Of a stretch of 64,000 nucleotides of DNA, positions 35,068-43,053 are shown in pieces (position 1 is the stretch's first letter; each line of letters begins with the position of its first letter). The DNA lies in contig CP131915.1 of the NCBI GenBank assembly GCA_030704225.1, forward strand, positions 558,001 to 622,000, read 5' to 3'. The DNA comes from Kosakonia sp. H02 (GTDB taxonomy: Bacteria > Pseudomonadota > Gammaproteobacteria > Enterobacterales > Enterobacteriaceae). A program made the position numbers and the translations under genes. Below the pieces are notes generated by a model. It ran no database searches. It saw only the letters and a program-made list of their open reading frames with translations, and was not told where the DNA came from.

Positions 35068-36261
35068 ATGACGACATTACTGAATCCGTACTTTGGCGAG
35101 TTTGGCGGGATGTATGTCCCCCAGATCCTGATGCCTGCCCTGCGCCAGCTTGAAGAGGCGTTTGTCAGCGCCCAGAGCGATGCTGAGTTCCAGCAACAAT
35201 TTACCGATTTGCTGAAAAACTATGCCGGGCGTCCGACAGCGCTGACCAAATGCCAGAATATCACCGCCGGTACGCGCACTACGCTCTATCTCAAACGGGA
35301 AGATTTACTGCACGGCGGCGCGCACAAAACCAACCAGGTGTTAGGCCAGGCTCTGCTGGCAAAACGGATGGGCAAAACCGAAATTATCGCCGAGACCGGC
35401 GCGGGACAGCACGGTGTAGCCTCGGCGCTTGCCAGTGCCCTGCTCGGCCTGAAGTGCCGCATCTATATGGGCGCAAAAGATGTTGAGCGCCAGTCGCCGA
35501 ACGTCTTTCGTATGCGTCTGATGGGTGCAGAAGTGATCCCGGTACACAGCGGCTCTGCAACGCTGAAAGATGCCTGTAACGAAGCGCTGCGCGACTGGTC
35601 TGGCAGCTATGAAAAAGCGCATTACATGCTGGGAACCGCGGCAGGCCCGCACCCGTTCCCGACTATCGTGCGTGAATTCCAGCGGATGATTGGTGAAGAG
35701 ACCAAAGCACAGATCCTTGAAAAAGAAGGGCGGCTGCCGGATGCAGTCATCGCCTGTGTGGGCGGCGGCTCTAACGCCATTGGCATGTTCGCAGACTTTA
35801 TCGACGAAGCGTCCGTTGGGTTAATCGGTGTCGAACCGGCGGGTCATGGCATTGAAACAGGCGAACACGGGGCACCGCTGAAGCACGGTCGCGTGGGTAT
35901 CTATTTCGGTATGAAATCGCCGATGATGCAGACCGAAGAGGGGCAGATTGAAGAATCTTACTCTATTTCCGCCGGGCTCGATTTCCCGTCGGTTGGGCCG
36001 CAGCATGCCTATTTAAACAGTACCGGTCGCGCCGATTATGTCTCGATCACGGATGATGAAGCGCTTGATGCCTTTAAAACGCTGTGCCGTCATGAAGGGA
36101 TTATCCCGGCGCTGGAGTCCTCCCACGCACTGGCCCATGCACTGAAAATGATGCGCGAAGATCCGCAAAAAGAGCAGCTACTGGTGGTTAACCTTTCCGG
36201 GCGCGGCGACAAAGATATTTTCACCGTTCATGACATTCTGAAAGCGCGAGGCGAAATCTGA
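35068..36261 (+). CDS. trpB: Tryptophan synthase beta chain
   Basis: PLP enzyme of 397 residues that joins indole with serine. The PLP lysine is Lys87 in HGGAHKTNQ, the substrate loop ETGAGQHG lies at about 109-116, and the PLP phosphate loop is GGGSNAIG. It forms an alpha2-beta2 complex with TrpA through an indole tunnel. Its stop codon shares one base with the trpA start, so the two are made in equal amounts. Confidence 0.98.
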   Translation: MTTLLNPYFGEFGGMYVPQILMPALRQLEEAFVSAQSDAEFQQQFTDLLKNYAGRPTALTKCQNITAGTRTTLYLKREDLLHGGAHKTNQVLGQALLAKRMGKTEIIAETGAGQHGVASALASALLGLKCRIYMGAKDVERQSPNVFRMRLMGAEVIPVHSGSATLKDACNEALRDWSGSYEKAHYMLGTAAGPHPFPTIVREFQRMIGEETKAQILEKEGRLPDAVIACVGGGSNAIGMFADFIDEASVGLIGVEPAGHGIETGEHGAPLKHGRVGIYFGMKSPMMQTEEGQIEESYSISAGLDFPSVGPQHAYLNSTGRADYVSITDDEALDAFKTLCRHEGIIPALESSHALAHALKMMREDPQKEQLLVVNLSGRGDKDIFTVHDILKARGEI

Positions 36262-37070
36262 TGGAACGCTATGACAACCTGTTTAAGCAGCTTAACGCGC
36301 GCCGGGAAGGTGCCTTTGTTCCCTTCGTTACGCTGGGCGATCCCTCGCCGGAACAGTCGCTGAATATTGTAGATACATTGATTGAGGCGGGTGCAGATGC
36401 GCTGGAATTAGGCATTCCATTCTCCGACCCGCTGGCCGACGGCCCAACTATCCAGAGTGCTACCCTGCGCGCTTTTGCTTCCGGCGTTACCGTCAGCCAG
36501 TGCTTTGAAATGCTGGCGGCGATTCGCCAGAAACACCCTGCCATTCCCATTGGTCTGCTGATGTATGCCAACCTGGTATTCAGCCGCGGTATTGATGAGT
36601 TTTATGCCCAGTGCGAGAAAGTCGGGGTCGATTCGGTGCTGGTCGCTGATGTGCCGATTGAAGAGTCTGCACCGTTCCGCCAGGCAGCACTGCGCCATAA
36701 TATTGCGCCGATTTTTATCTGCCCGCCGAATGCGGACGATGATTTGCTGCGCCAGATAGCCTCTTACGGTCGCGGTTATACCTATCTGCTGTCTCGTGCA
36801 GGCGTAACGGGTGCGGAAAACCGCGCCGCGCTGCCGCTGCATCATCTGGTGGAAAAACTGACTGAGTACCATGCGGCGCCGGCATTGCAGGGCTTTGGTA
36901 TTTCAGCGCCGGATCAGGTGTCGTCGGCCATCGAAGCCGGTGCAGCGGGCGCAATTTCCGGTTCTGCGATTGTGAAAATTATCGAGAAGAATCTGGACAA
37001 CCCAACAGCCATGCTGGGTGAGCTGAAAGCATTTGTGCAGAGCCTGAAAGCGGCAACTCTGGCACGTTAA
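36261..37070 (+). CDS. trpA: Tryptophan synthase alpha chain
   Basis: Cleaves indole-3-glycerol phosphate to indole and glyceraldehyde phosphate; 269 residues. The catalytic Glu49 (ALELGIPF) and Asp60 (DPLADGP) are at their classical positions, and GFGISAPDQV and GAISGSAIV bind phosphate. It is the last gene of the trp operon and is followed within 15 bases by a hairpin. Confidence 0.98.
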   Translation: MERYDNLFKQLNARREGAFVPFVTLGDPSPEQSLNIVDTLIEAGADALELGIPFSDPLADGPTIQSATLRAFASGVTVSQCFEMLAAIRQKHPAIPIGLLMYANLVFSRGIDEFYAQCEKVGVDSVLVADVPIEESAPFRQAALRHNIAPIFICPPNADDDLLRQIASYGRGYTYLLSRAGVTGAENRAALPLHHLVEKLTEYHAAPALQGFGISAPDQVSSAIEAGAAGAISGSAIVKIIEKNLDNPTAMLGELKAFVQSLKAATLAR

Positions 37071-37084
37071 TCGTGAATGAAAGT

Positions 37085-37113
37085 GGAAACTGGTCTTATC
37101 ACGGCCAGTTTCC
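37085..37113 (+). terminator. trp operon terminator
   Basis: Perfect 9-bp stem GGAAACTGG / CCAGTTTCC with an 11-base loop, then GCTGTTGCTTT. Because ompW ends just downstream on the other strand, it may also end ompW transcripts. Confidence 0.7.
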
Positions 37114-37122
37114 GCTGTTGCT

Positions 37123-37758
37123 TTAAAAACGGTAACCCGCCGAGAACATAAATACCCACGGATCGAGACGCGTATGGACGGTTTGCTGCTCGCCACCCGC
37201 TTTAAAGCGCACATCGGTATCGATATCCATCCACCACACCGACATGTTAATCAGCCAGTCGCGGTTGATTAAGTAATCCACACCCGCTTGCCCGGCGACG
37301 CCCCACGAATCTTTCAGGCTCAAATCAGAGAGACCCGCCTCTTTGCCGGTATCGTTAAATTTCTCATCAAAGAAGGTGGTGTAGTTCACACCGGCCCCGA
37401 TGTACGGGCGCACTTTGCTCTGGGAATCAAAGAAATACCACTGTGCCATCAGCGAAGGTGGCAGATGTCGCACGGTTGCAATATCACCGGTTGGCCCGGT
37501 ACCCACGCGGTGGCGGAACGGCGTTGCGGCCAGCAACTCAACACCCACATTATCGGTCGCCATCCATGTCATGGTGATACCAAGCTGGGTGTTATTACTG
37601 ACATTAAAACTGCCCAGACTGCCTAATACGTTATCGGAACCTTCTGTTGGGCGAACGGTGGCCGAACCGGCTCGAATGAAAAACTCGCCTGCTTCGTGCG
37701 CGTATGCGCCCCCGGAGATACTGCTCAGGATCAATGCTGCCACGGCTAACTTCTTCAT
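37123..37758 (-). CDS. ompW: OmpW, outer-membrane eight-stranded beta-barrel
   Basis: Outer-membrane protein of 211 residues, including a signal peptide that should be cleaved after about residue 20 (SISGGAYA, then HEAGEFF). The mature protein alternates hydrophobic strands and ends in Phe (MFSAGYRF), as needed for outer-membrane assembly. The family forms narrow hydrophobic channels and serves as a colicin S4 receptor. The ATG at 37758 follows GGAG; a GTG two codons upstream is unlikely. In E. coli ompW responds to oxygen through FNR; the upstream AT-rich gap has a partial FNR-like TTGAT half-site. Confidence 0.95.
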   Translation of the reverse strand: MKKLAVAALILSSISGGAYAHEAGEFFIRAGSATVRPTEGSDNVLGSLGSFNVSNNTQLGITMTWMATDNVGVELLAATPFRHRVGTGPTGDIATVRHLPPSLMAQWYFFDSQSKVRPYIGAGVNYTTFFDEKFNDTGKEAGLSDLSLKDSWGVAGQAGVDYLINRDWLINMSVWWMDIDTDVRFKAGGEQQTVHTRLDPWVFMFSAGYRF

Positions 37759-38038
37759 ATCCACTCCATGTTTGAGGTTTTATCGCGCCGTGAATATACC
37801 CACTATTGAGTACAAAGTGATCTAATGCAGATCACACTTGACCCTGTAATTTAACATTCATTGATCTGGGTTAATTTTCGCTAACCCATACACTCATTAA
37901 CTTTTGTTATTGCATCAATTTTTGCTTTGTGAAGGGGTTAAAAATATACCTCTGCAACCCTCTTGTGCCCGCTATGCGCCAGCGCTAATTTAACGGCCTG
38001 ACTAACAATGTTGATGCGTCGTTAAGTGCAGGTGTGCC
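37759..38038. other. Divergent gap ompW / Cys-cluster gene with inverted repeat
   Basis: A 280-base AT-rich regulatory gap. It contains the inverted repeat GTGATCT-N5-AGATCAC at 37817-37835 and, 25 bases further, TTGATCTGGGTTAA at 37861-37874, which resembles one good and one weak FNR half-site. Either could regulate ompW. No promoter was assigned. Confidence 0.45.
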
Positions 38039-38443
38039 ATGAGCGATCTCAATCCGTGCATGTCGTGCGGAGCCTGTTGTGCGTATTTTCGTGTCTCTTT
38101 CTACTGGGCTGAAGCGGATGACGCTGGCGGCCCTGTCCCGGCTCAATTCACTGAGCCACTCACGCCTTTTTTGCGCTGTATGCGCGGAACGAATCAGAAG
38201 CAAAGCCGTTGCGTGGCGCTGGAAGGCACGCCGGGCGTGTCGGCCCGTTGCAGCATTTATGAAGGAAGGCCTTCACCGTGCCGTGAATTTCCCCTGTCCG
38301 GAGAAGGCGGCAAGGTGAATGAAGCCTGTGATCGCGCCCGCGCCCGCTATGGTTTGCCGCCTCTTTACAAAGATATGCTTATCCATACAAGCAGTGATGC
38401 TGCCACTGAGGGTGTATTCGGGGTACAATTGCCCGCCAATTAA
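38039..38443 (+). CDS. YkgJ-family cysteine-cluster protein
   Basis: A 134-residue protein of the YkgJ/UPF0153 Cys-cluster family, proposed to bind zinc or iron. The metal-binding pattern is clear: CMSCGACCAYF at the N-terminus, then LRCMRG, RCVAL, ARCSIYEGRPSPCREF and NEAC. It resembles E. coli YkgJ, as I remember it, in sequence but sits at a different locus, where E. coli has yciGFE. The function is unknown. The ATG at 38039 follows CAGGTG. About 25 bases separate it from yciC, so the two may be cotranscribed. Confidence 0.85.
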   Translation: MSDLNPCMSCGACCAYFRVSFYWAEADDAGGPVPAQFTEPLTPFLRCMRGTNQKQSRCVALEGTPGVSARCSIYEGRPSPCREFPLSGEGGKVNEACDRARARYGLPPLYKDMLIHTSSDAATEGVFGVQLPAN

Positions 38444-38467
38444 CACCGCTATACTCAAGGAGAGTGC

Positions 38468-39211
38468 ATGTCTATCACGGCGAAGTCCGTTTACCGTGAC
38501 ACGGGGAATTTTTTTCGTAATCAGTTCATTACGATTTTACTGATCGCATTATTGTGTGCCTTTATCACCGCGATGCTTGGGCATGCGTTTTCGCCCAGCG
38601 AAGAGCAACTCTCCATTCTGTCTGAAGGTGATAACCTGGCGGGCAGCGTCGGCCTGTTTGATCTGGTGCAGAATATGACACCGGAACAACAGCAGGTGCT
38701 GCTGCGTGCGTCGGCGGCATCGACTTTTTCCGGCCTTATTGGCAATGCGATTCTGGCAGGCGGCGTGTTGTTGCTTATTCAGATGATCTCTGCCGGCCAG
38801 CCAGTCAGTGCGCTGCGAGCCATCGGTGCCAGCGCGCCAGTGTTGCCAAAGTTATTCCTGTTGATCATGCTTACCACCTTTATCGTGCAGATCGGCATTA
38901 TGTTTATCATCGTGCCTGGCGTGATTCTGGCGATTTTGCTGTCTTTCGCTCCGGTGATGCTTGTCCAGGATAAGATGGGTATTTTCGCGGCAATGCGTAA
39001 CAGCATGCGGCTGGGCTGGGCCAATATGCGCCTGGTCGCACCGGCGGTGATGGGCTGGTTGCTGGCTAAAACCGTGTTATTGATGTTCGCCCATCACCTG
39101 GCGGTCTTTACGCCGGAAGTCGGCGCGGTTATCGCCAATACCGTCAGTAACCTGATTTCGGCGGCGCTGCTCATTTACCTGTTCCGCCTCTATATGTTGA
39201 TGCGTGCATGA
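38468..39211 (+). CDS. yciC: YciC, UPF0259 inner-membrane protein
   Basis: A 247-residue polytopic membrane protein with about six hydrophobic segments (first at about 18-40, others around 85-110, 118-165 and 190-245). It matches E. coli YciC in length and position; the family's function is unknown. It begins after an AAGGAGAG site and is followed after 51 bases by yciB on the same strand. The order yciC-yciB-yciA is conserved. Confidence 0.92.
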   Translation: MSITAKSVYRDTGNFFRNQFITILLIALLCAFITAMLGHAFSPSEEQLSILSEGDNLAGSVGLFDLVQNMTPEQQQVLLRASAASTFSGLIGNAILAGGVLLLIQMISAGQPVSALRAIGASAPVLPKLFLLIMLTTFIVQIGIMFIIVPGVILAILLSFAPVMLVQDKMGIFAAMRNSMRLGWANMRLVAPAVMGWLLAKTVLLMFAHHLAVFTPEVGAVIANTVSNLISAALLIYLFRLYMLMRA

Positions 39212-39262
39212 TTGTCCCGGTTGCCCGCACGCGCGGGTAGCCCCTTATGATGGAATCGTAGA

Positions 39263-39805
39263 ATGAAGCAGTTTCTTGATTTTCTCCCGCTGGCGCTCTT
39301 TTTCGTGGTGTATAAGCTTTACGATATTTTTGCCGCGACCAAAGTGCTGATCGTTGCGTCAGCGATCGTGCTGATCTATTGCTGGATCCGCTATCGCAAA
39401 GTGGAAAAAGTAGCGCTGATTACGTTTGTGCTGGTCGCCATTTTTGGTGGCCTGACGATTAAATTCCACGATGTGGAGTTTATTAAATGGAAAGTGACGG
39501 TGATTTACGGTCTGTTCGCTGTCGCGCTGCTTTTTAGCCAGCTGGTGATGAAAAAAACGCTGATTCAGCGCATGCTCGGTAAAGAGTTATCCCTACCGGA
39601 CGCTGTATGGGCAAAACTGAATATCGCCTGGGCGCTGTTCTTTATTGCATGTGGACTGGCGAATATCTATATCGCTTTCTGGCTGCCGTTCGACGTGTGG
39701 GTCAATTTTAAAGTCTTTGGCCTTACCATCATGACGCTGGTATTTACCGTGCTGAGCGGTGTTTATATTTACCGGCATATGCCCGCACAGGATGACAAAT
39801 CCTGA
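39263..39805 (+). CDS. yciB: YciB (IspZ), inner-membrane spanning protein
   Basis: A 180-residue integral membrane protein with five predicted helices and a short polar tail (MPAQDDKS). YciB is known as intracellular septation protein A and in E. coli interacts with cell-elongation and division proteins and influences envelope properties. The sequence starts MKQFLDFLPLALFFVVYKLYDI, as in E. coli. A strong terminator follows, which separates it from yciA. Confidence 0.94.
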   Translation: MKQFLDFLPLALFFVVYKLYDIFAATKVLIVASAIVLIYCWIRYRKVEKVALITFVLVAIFGGLTIKFHDVEFIKWKVTVIYGLFAVALLFSQLVMKKTLIQRMLGKELSLPDAVWAKLNIAWALFFIACGLANIYIAFWLPFDVWVNFKVFGLTIMTLVFTVLSGVYIYRHMPAQDDKS

Positions 39806-39811
39806 CCCGCT

Positions 39812-39839
39812 AAGCCAGGCTAAACGCCTGGCTTTTTTC
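39812..39839 (+). terminator. yciB terminator
   Basis: Perfect 9-bp stem AAGCCAGGC / GCCTGGCTT with a TAAAC loop followed by TTTTCTTTCC; begins just after the yciB stop. Confidence 0.9.
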
Positions 39840-39904
39840 TTTCCGAACGCCCCGCATTCGTAGTAGCATCCCGCCAGAAATCCCTCATCACAGAAGAGAT
39901 AACA

Positions 39905-40306
39905 ATGACTACTCCGTCAGTTGCGCCTCAGGGCGAACTTGTTTTACGCACATTAGCAATGCCAGCAGATACCAACGCCAACGGTGATATTTTCGGCGGC
40001 TGGTTAATGTCTCAAATGGATATGGGCGGTGCTATTCAGGCCAAAGAAATCGCCCATGGTCGGGTGGTCACGGTTCGGGTGGATGGCATGACGTTTCACC
40101 GCCCGGTCGCCGTCGGCGACGTGGTGTGCTGCTACGCCAGCTGTGTGAAGCGCGGGAATACTTCCATTACTATCAATGTCGAAGTGTGGGTGAAAAAAGT
40201 CATGTCTGAGCCGATTGGTCAACGCTATAAGGCCACAGAAGCACTCTTTATTTATGTAGCCGTGGATAACGACGGGAAACCGCGTCCGCTGCCATCGCAG
40301 CCGTAA
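39905..40306 (+). CDS. yciA: YciA, acyl-CoA thioesterase
   Basis: Hotdog-fold thioesterase of 133 residues that hydrolyses a broad range of acyl-CoAs. The active-site stretch is PADTNANGDIFGGWLMSQMD, followed by the hydrophobic helix and VRVDGMTFHRPV. Length and position are those of E. coli YciA. The ATG follows an AGAAGAGA site. It is convergent with tonB, with a shared terminator in the 26-base gap. Confidence 0.95.
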   Translation: MTTPSVAPQGELVLRTLAMPADTNANGDIFGGWLMSQMDMGGAIQAKEIAHGRVVTVRVDGMTFHRPVAVGDVVCCYASCVKRGNTSITINVEVWVKKVMSEPIGQRYKATEALFIYVAVDNDGKPRPLPSQP

Positions 40307-40309
40307 AAA

Positions 40310-40329
40310 AAGCCTCCGGACGGAGGCTT
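40310..40329. terminator. Bidirectional terminator yciA / tonB
   Basis: Perfect 8-bp stem AAGCCTCC / GGAGGCTT with a GGAC loop, preceded by seven A. It can end both yciA (forward) and tonB (reverse). Confidence 0.85.
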
Positions 40330-40332
40330 CTC

Positions 40333-41046
40333 TTATTCCATTGTCGTGCCGCCATTCAGGCGGAAGACCACGTTCACTATCAGCCCTGAGCCCGGCTTGC
40401 CGGGTTCGTAGCGCCATTTGCGCATGGCGGCTTTCACTTCACGCTCAAACATGTTCGACGGTTGCGCGGAGAGGATCTCGACGTTTTCCACACGGCCATC
40501 CGGGGTCACATCAAATTTCACTTTTACCCGACCTTCAATGCGCAGCGCCTGCGCACGCGGCGGATACTGCGGCTGGTTGCGGCTTAACGCGCGCGGGCCG
40601 GTCGGAACAGACGGTGCGGGCTTGCTGGCGGGCGACGGCGTTGGGTTTGCCACCGTGCGCGCAGGCGTATTGTTTTCGAACGGCGAGGCCGGGCGCGGTT
40701 CAACCGGTTTTGCTTCACGCTTCGGTTGCTCAACTTTTTTCACCGGTTTTGGCTTCGGTTTCGGCTTTGGTTTGGGTTTTTCAATCACCACGGGCGCTTC
40801 TTTCGGCGGCTCGGGAATAGGCTCCGGCTCGGGTTCCGGTTCGACAACCGGTTCCGGCGGCTGGACCACCTGCGGCGGCTCAAGATCGGCAGGCGCAACC
40901 ATGGTGATAGAAATAGGCTGTGCGGGTGCGGGCAGTTCAACAACCTGATGTACCGACGTATAAAGCAGACCCGCCACCACGGCTCCGTGAATGGCGACGG
41001 ACAACAGCGTCGGCCAGGGAAAGCGGCGAGGTAAATCAAGGGTCAT
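40333..41046 (-). CDS. tonB: TonB, energy transducer for outer-membrane receptors
   Basis: Links the ExbB-ExbD proton motor to siderophore and cobalamin receptors across the periplasm; 237 residues. The N-terminal membrane helix carries the functional residues Ser16, His20, Leu27 and Ser31. Next is a Pro-rich spacer with Glu-Pro repeats followed by Lys-Pro repeats (about residues 66-102), then the C-terminal receptor-binding domain (SRNQPQYPPRAQALRIEG). The ATG at 41046 gives the E. coli start MTLDLPRRF; an in-frame ATG three codons upstream is possible. A Fur-like box lies upstream. Confidence 0.96.
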   Translation of the reverse strand: MTLDLPRRFPWPTLLSVAIHGAVVAGLLYTSVHQVVELPAPAQPISITMVAPADLEPPQVVQPPEPVVEPEPEPEPIPEPPKEAPVVIEKPKPKPKPKPKPVKKVEQPKREAKPVEPRPASPFENNTPARTVANPTPSPASKPAPSVPTGPRALSRNQPQYPPRAQALRIEGRVKVKFDVTPDGRVENVEILSAQPSNMFEREVKAAMRKWRYEPGKPGSGLIVNVVFRLNGGTTME

Positions 41047-41094
41047 TGAAGTCATAATCGTGTCAGTTAAAAAACCAGAGCTAGATTTTAAATG

Positions 41095-41114
41095 CAAATA
41101 GCAATCATATTCAA
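41095..41114 (-). promoter_or_regulatory. Possible Fur box of tonB
   Basis: The sequence GCAAATAGCAATCATATTC about 50 bases upstream of tonB resembles the 19-bp Fur consensus, better in one half (AATCAT) than the other. Iron control of tonB by Fur is established in E. coli. Confidence 0.45.
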
Positions 41115-41264
41115 CAAGCCATCTGCTTACAGGAAAAATTAACGGGCAAAATGAGTAAAAAAACGCAGCTCACGCAGAGAATATTGCCTGACGATATCTT
41201 TGCATTGCAGTCAGTACACCTTTCACATACGTTATGGCTTTCTGATAAGTAAGGAGCATGCTCT

Positions 41265-41561
41265 GTGCTGTACGTTATTTTTGCTGAAGATATTGCCGAT
41301 TCCCTGGAAAAACGCTTATCCGTGCGCCCGGCTCACCTGGCACGGCTGCAACTGCTGCACGATGAAGGCCGTTTGTTGACTGCGGGGCCAATGCCCGCCG
41401 TTGACAGTAACGATCCTGGTGCGGCGGGTTTTACCGGCTCTACCGTTATCGCAGAGTTTGAATCACTGGAAGCAGCAAAAGCCTGGGCGGAAGCCGATCC
41501 GTATGTTGCCGCCGGGGTTTACCAGAATGTGACGGTGAAGCCGTTTAAAAAAGTGTTCTGA
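41265..41561 (+). CDS. yciI: YciI, YCII-family protein
   Basis: A 98-residue protein, almost the same as E. coli YciI. The family has a ferredoxin-like fold with a conserved His-Asp pair, here in LQLLHDEGRLLTAGPMPAVD, and resembles muconolactone isomerase, but the activity is unknown. The start is GTG at 41265, eight bases after AAGGAG, giving MLYVIFAEDIADSLEKRLS. A hairpin follows the stop. Confidence 0.95.
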   Translation: MLYVIFAEDIADSLEKRLSVRPAHLARLQLLHDEGRLLTAGPMPAVDSNDPGAAGFTGSTVIAEFESLEAAKAWAEADPYVAAGVYQNVTVKPFKKVF

Positions 41562-41569
41562 TACATCGC

Positions 41570-41594
41570 GGGGCAACACGAACGCCGTTGCCCC
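41570..41594. terminator. Hairpin between yciI and the SMR gene
   Basis: Perfect 8-bp stem GGGGCAAC / GTTGCCCC with a nine-base loop between two convergent genes; only a weak T tract follows (CTCTTCC). Confidence 0.55.
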
Positions 41595-41604
41595 CTCTTC
41601 CTGC

Positions 41605-41943
41605 TTAATGCCCAACGCTTTTCGAAAACAAATTAATAATTATTACCCCGGCGATAATCAGCCCCATACCCAGCATTGCGGGTAAGTCCAGCTTCTGCCC
41701 ATGGACCAGCCAACCCACAATACCAATCAGCACAATCCCGGCACCGGACCAGATAGCATAAATGATGCCGGTTGGAATACTGCGCATCGGGATGGTCAGG
41801 CACCAGAATGCAATGCAATACCCCGCGATACTGATGATGCTGGGGAGCAGACGGGTAAAACTGTCGGAGGATTTCAGCGCCGTGGTGGCAATCACTTCCA
41901 TGACAATCGCGATACCAAGAAAAATCAGGGCTTCTTTATTCAT
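41605..41943 (-). CDS. EmrE-type small multidrug resistance (SMR) exporter
   Basis: A 112-residue inner-membrane protein with four predicted helices. The essential SMR glutamate is in helix 1 at Glu16 (IAIVMEVIATTALK), and the conserved AIWSGAGIVLI block and LDLPAMLGM are present. Members exchange protons for cationic or guanidinium compounds. It resembles EmrE more than the guanidinium exporters (helix 1 lacks the Gdx pattern), but the substrate is inferred. In E. coli this place beside yciI holds kch. The ATG at 41943 gives MNKEALIFLG; the frame stays open for 68 further codons without support. Confidence 0.85.
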   Translation of the reverse strand: MNKEALIFLGIAIVMEVIATTALKSSDSFTRLLPSIISIAGYCIAFWCLTIPMRSIPTGIIYAIWSGAGIVLIGIVGWLVHGQKLDLPAMLGMGLIIAGVIIINLFSKSVGH

Positions 41944-41970
41944 GTCGTTTGTCACTTTCCTTAACGACCG

Positions 41971-41991
41971 CGGGCACCATTTCGGTGCCCG
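41971..41991 (-). terminator. Hairpin after yciY
   Basis: Perfect 8-bp stem CGGGCACC / GGTGCCCG with an ATTTC loop, five bases past the yciY stop and before the SMR gene on the same strand. No strong T run, so read-through is possible. Confidence 0.5.
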
Positions 41992-41995
41992 GGCT

Positions 41996-42169
41996 TCAGA
42001 TATCGTAAATGGCAAACAGCAGCACATTACGATGGCGGTTGACGCCGCATTTCCTGATGGCATGGATGCGCATGTTACGGCGAGACTGCGCTTCCAGCCA
42101 GCGCGCTTTACGGCGTCCAACCTGCCGCAGCATACGCCAGCGCCCAACTTCTGTTCGACTACGCTTCAT
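41996..42169 (-). CDS. yciY: YciY, small basic protein
   Basis: A 57-residue, very Arg-rich protein (MKRSRTEVGRWRMLRQVGRR at the start, LLFAIYDI at the end) that matches E. coli YciY in length and pattern. The charge suggests nucleic-acid or membrane-surface contact, but the function is unknown. The ATG at 42169 follows an AGAGA site; an ATG 11 codons upstream lacks support. It is divergent from clsA, as in E. coli. Confidence 0.88.
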   Translation of the reverse strand: MKRSRTEVGRWRMLRQVGRRKARWLEAQSRRNMRIHAIRKCGVNRHRNVLLFAIYDI

Positions 42170-42310
42170 TTCTCTAACCTGACACTCAACAGAAGCGGTC
42201 ATTATAGTGCGTCAGGCCCGGCAGGCCAGCGCTTTTCGGCGTTTTTATTTGCCAGATGAATCCTTATGCGTAAACTCAACTGACACAGATTTTAAAAAGG
42301 ATTTTTTTCA

Positions 42311-42994
42311 ATGTCTGCTTTTTACACCGTGATGAGTTGGCTGATTGTCTTAGGTTACTGGCTACTGATTGCTGGTGTAACCCTGCGCATTCTGATGAAA
42401 CGCCGGGCAGTGACCTCGGCGATGGCATGGTTGTTAATTATTTATATTCTGCCGCTGGTGGGCATTATTGCTTACTTGTCCCTTGGTGAGCTGCACCTCG
42501 GTAAACGGCGGGCGGAGCGCGCCCGCGCCATGTGGCCTTCCACCGCCAAATGGCTCAACGATCTCAAGCAATTCAAACGTATTTTTGCCGATGAAAACAG
42601 CAGCGTTGCCGCTTCTCTGTTTAAACTGTGCGAGCGTCGCCAGGGCATTGCCGGGGTAAAAGGCAACCAGTTGCAACTTCTGACCTCCACCGACGATGTT
42701 ATGCAGGCGCTGATCCGCGATATTCAGCTCGCCCGGCATAATATCGAGATGGTGTTCTATATCTGGCAGCCCGGCGGCATGGCAGACCAGGTTGCCGAAT
42801 CGCTGATGGCGGCTGCGCGGCGCGGCGTACACTGCCGTTTGTTGCTGGACTCCGCAGGCAGCGTGACATTTTTCCGTAGCCCCTGGGCGTCAATGATGCG
42901 CAATGCCGGGATTGAAGTGGTCGAAGCATCTTTGGCACTGTTGATACGCAGACCGGAAGACAGACGCTCGATAGAGGTGCCCAGAGATGACTGA
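42311..42994 (+). pseudogene. clsA: clsA (cardiolipin synthase A) 5' fragment, truncated by a rearrangement
   Basis: The first 206 codons match the start of ClsA, the membrane enzyme that condenses two phosphatidylglycerols to cardiolipin. Two N-terminal helices (about 7-28 and 36-58) and the first half of the first phospholipase-D domain are present. After GIEVVEA (codon 206, about base 42927) the frame runs into reversed fliC DNA and stops after 21 unrelated codons. E. coli ClsA has 486 residues; both HKD motifs lie beyond this point, so the product cannot be active. No clsA sequence in another frame follows, which excludes a simple frameshift. Confidence 0.93.
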
Positions 42995-43053
42995 GATTTG
43001 TTCAGGTTGTTCTGGGTCAACAGTGACAGGGTGTTAGTATTAATAACAGCCAT
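42757..43053 (-). pseudogene. fliC: fliC (flagellin) 5' fragment fused to antisense clsA
   Basis: The first 42 codons (43053-42928) encode the conserved flagellin N-terminus, MAVINTNTLSLLTQNNLNKS through LSSGLRINSAKD, the start of the D0/D1 helix. Beyond 42928 the frame continues into the antisense strand of clsA for 56 codons of unrelated sequence and stops at 42757. Enterobacterial flagellins are usually several hundred residues, so nearly all of the protein, including the C-terminal D0 helix needed for filament assembly, is missing. The promoter and start codon are intact. Either motility depends on another flagellin gene or it is lost. Confidence 0.93.

Noticed and set aside
37817..37835. 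Canonical CRP site upstream of ompW
   Set aside because: The half-sites are perfect, but the gap between them is 5 bp too long for CRP; it was kept only as an unusual inverted repeat.
40418..40948. 176-codon forward frame opposite tonB, very Gly- and Ser-rich
   Set aside because: Its repeats are the complement of the Pro-Lys and Pro-Glu codons of tonB.
42929..42994. Frameshift as the cause of clsA truncation
   Set aside because: No other frame after 42927 resumes ClsA, and the reverse strand reads as flagellin without a break.
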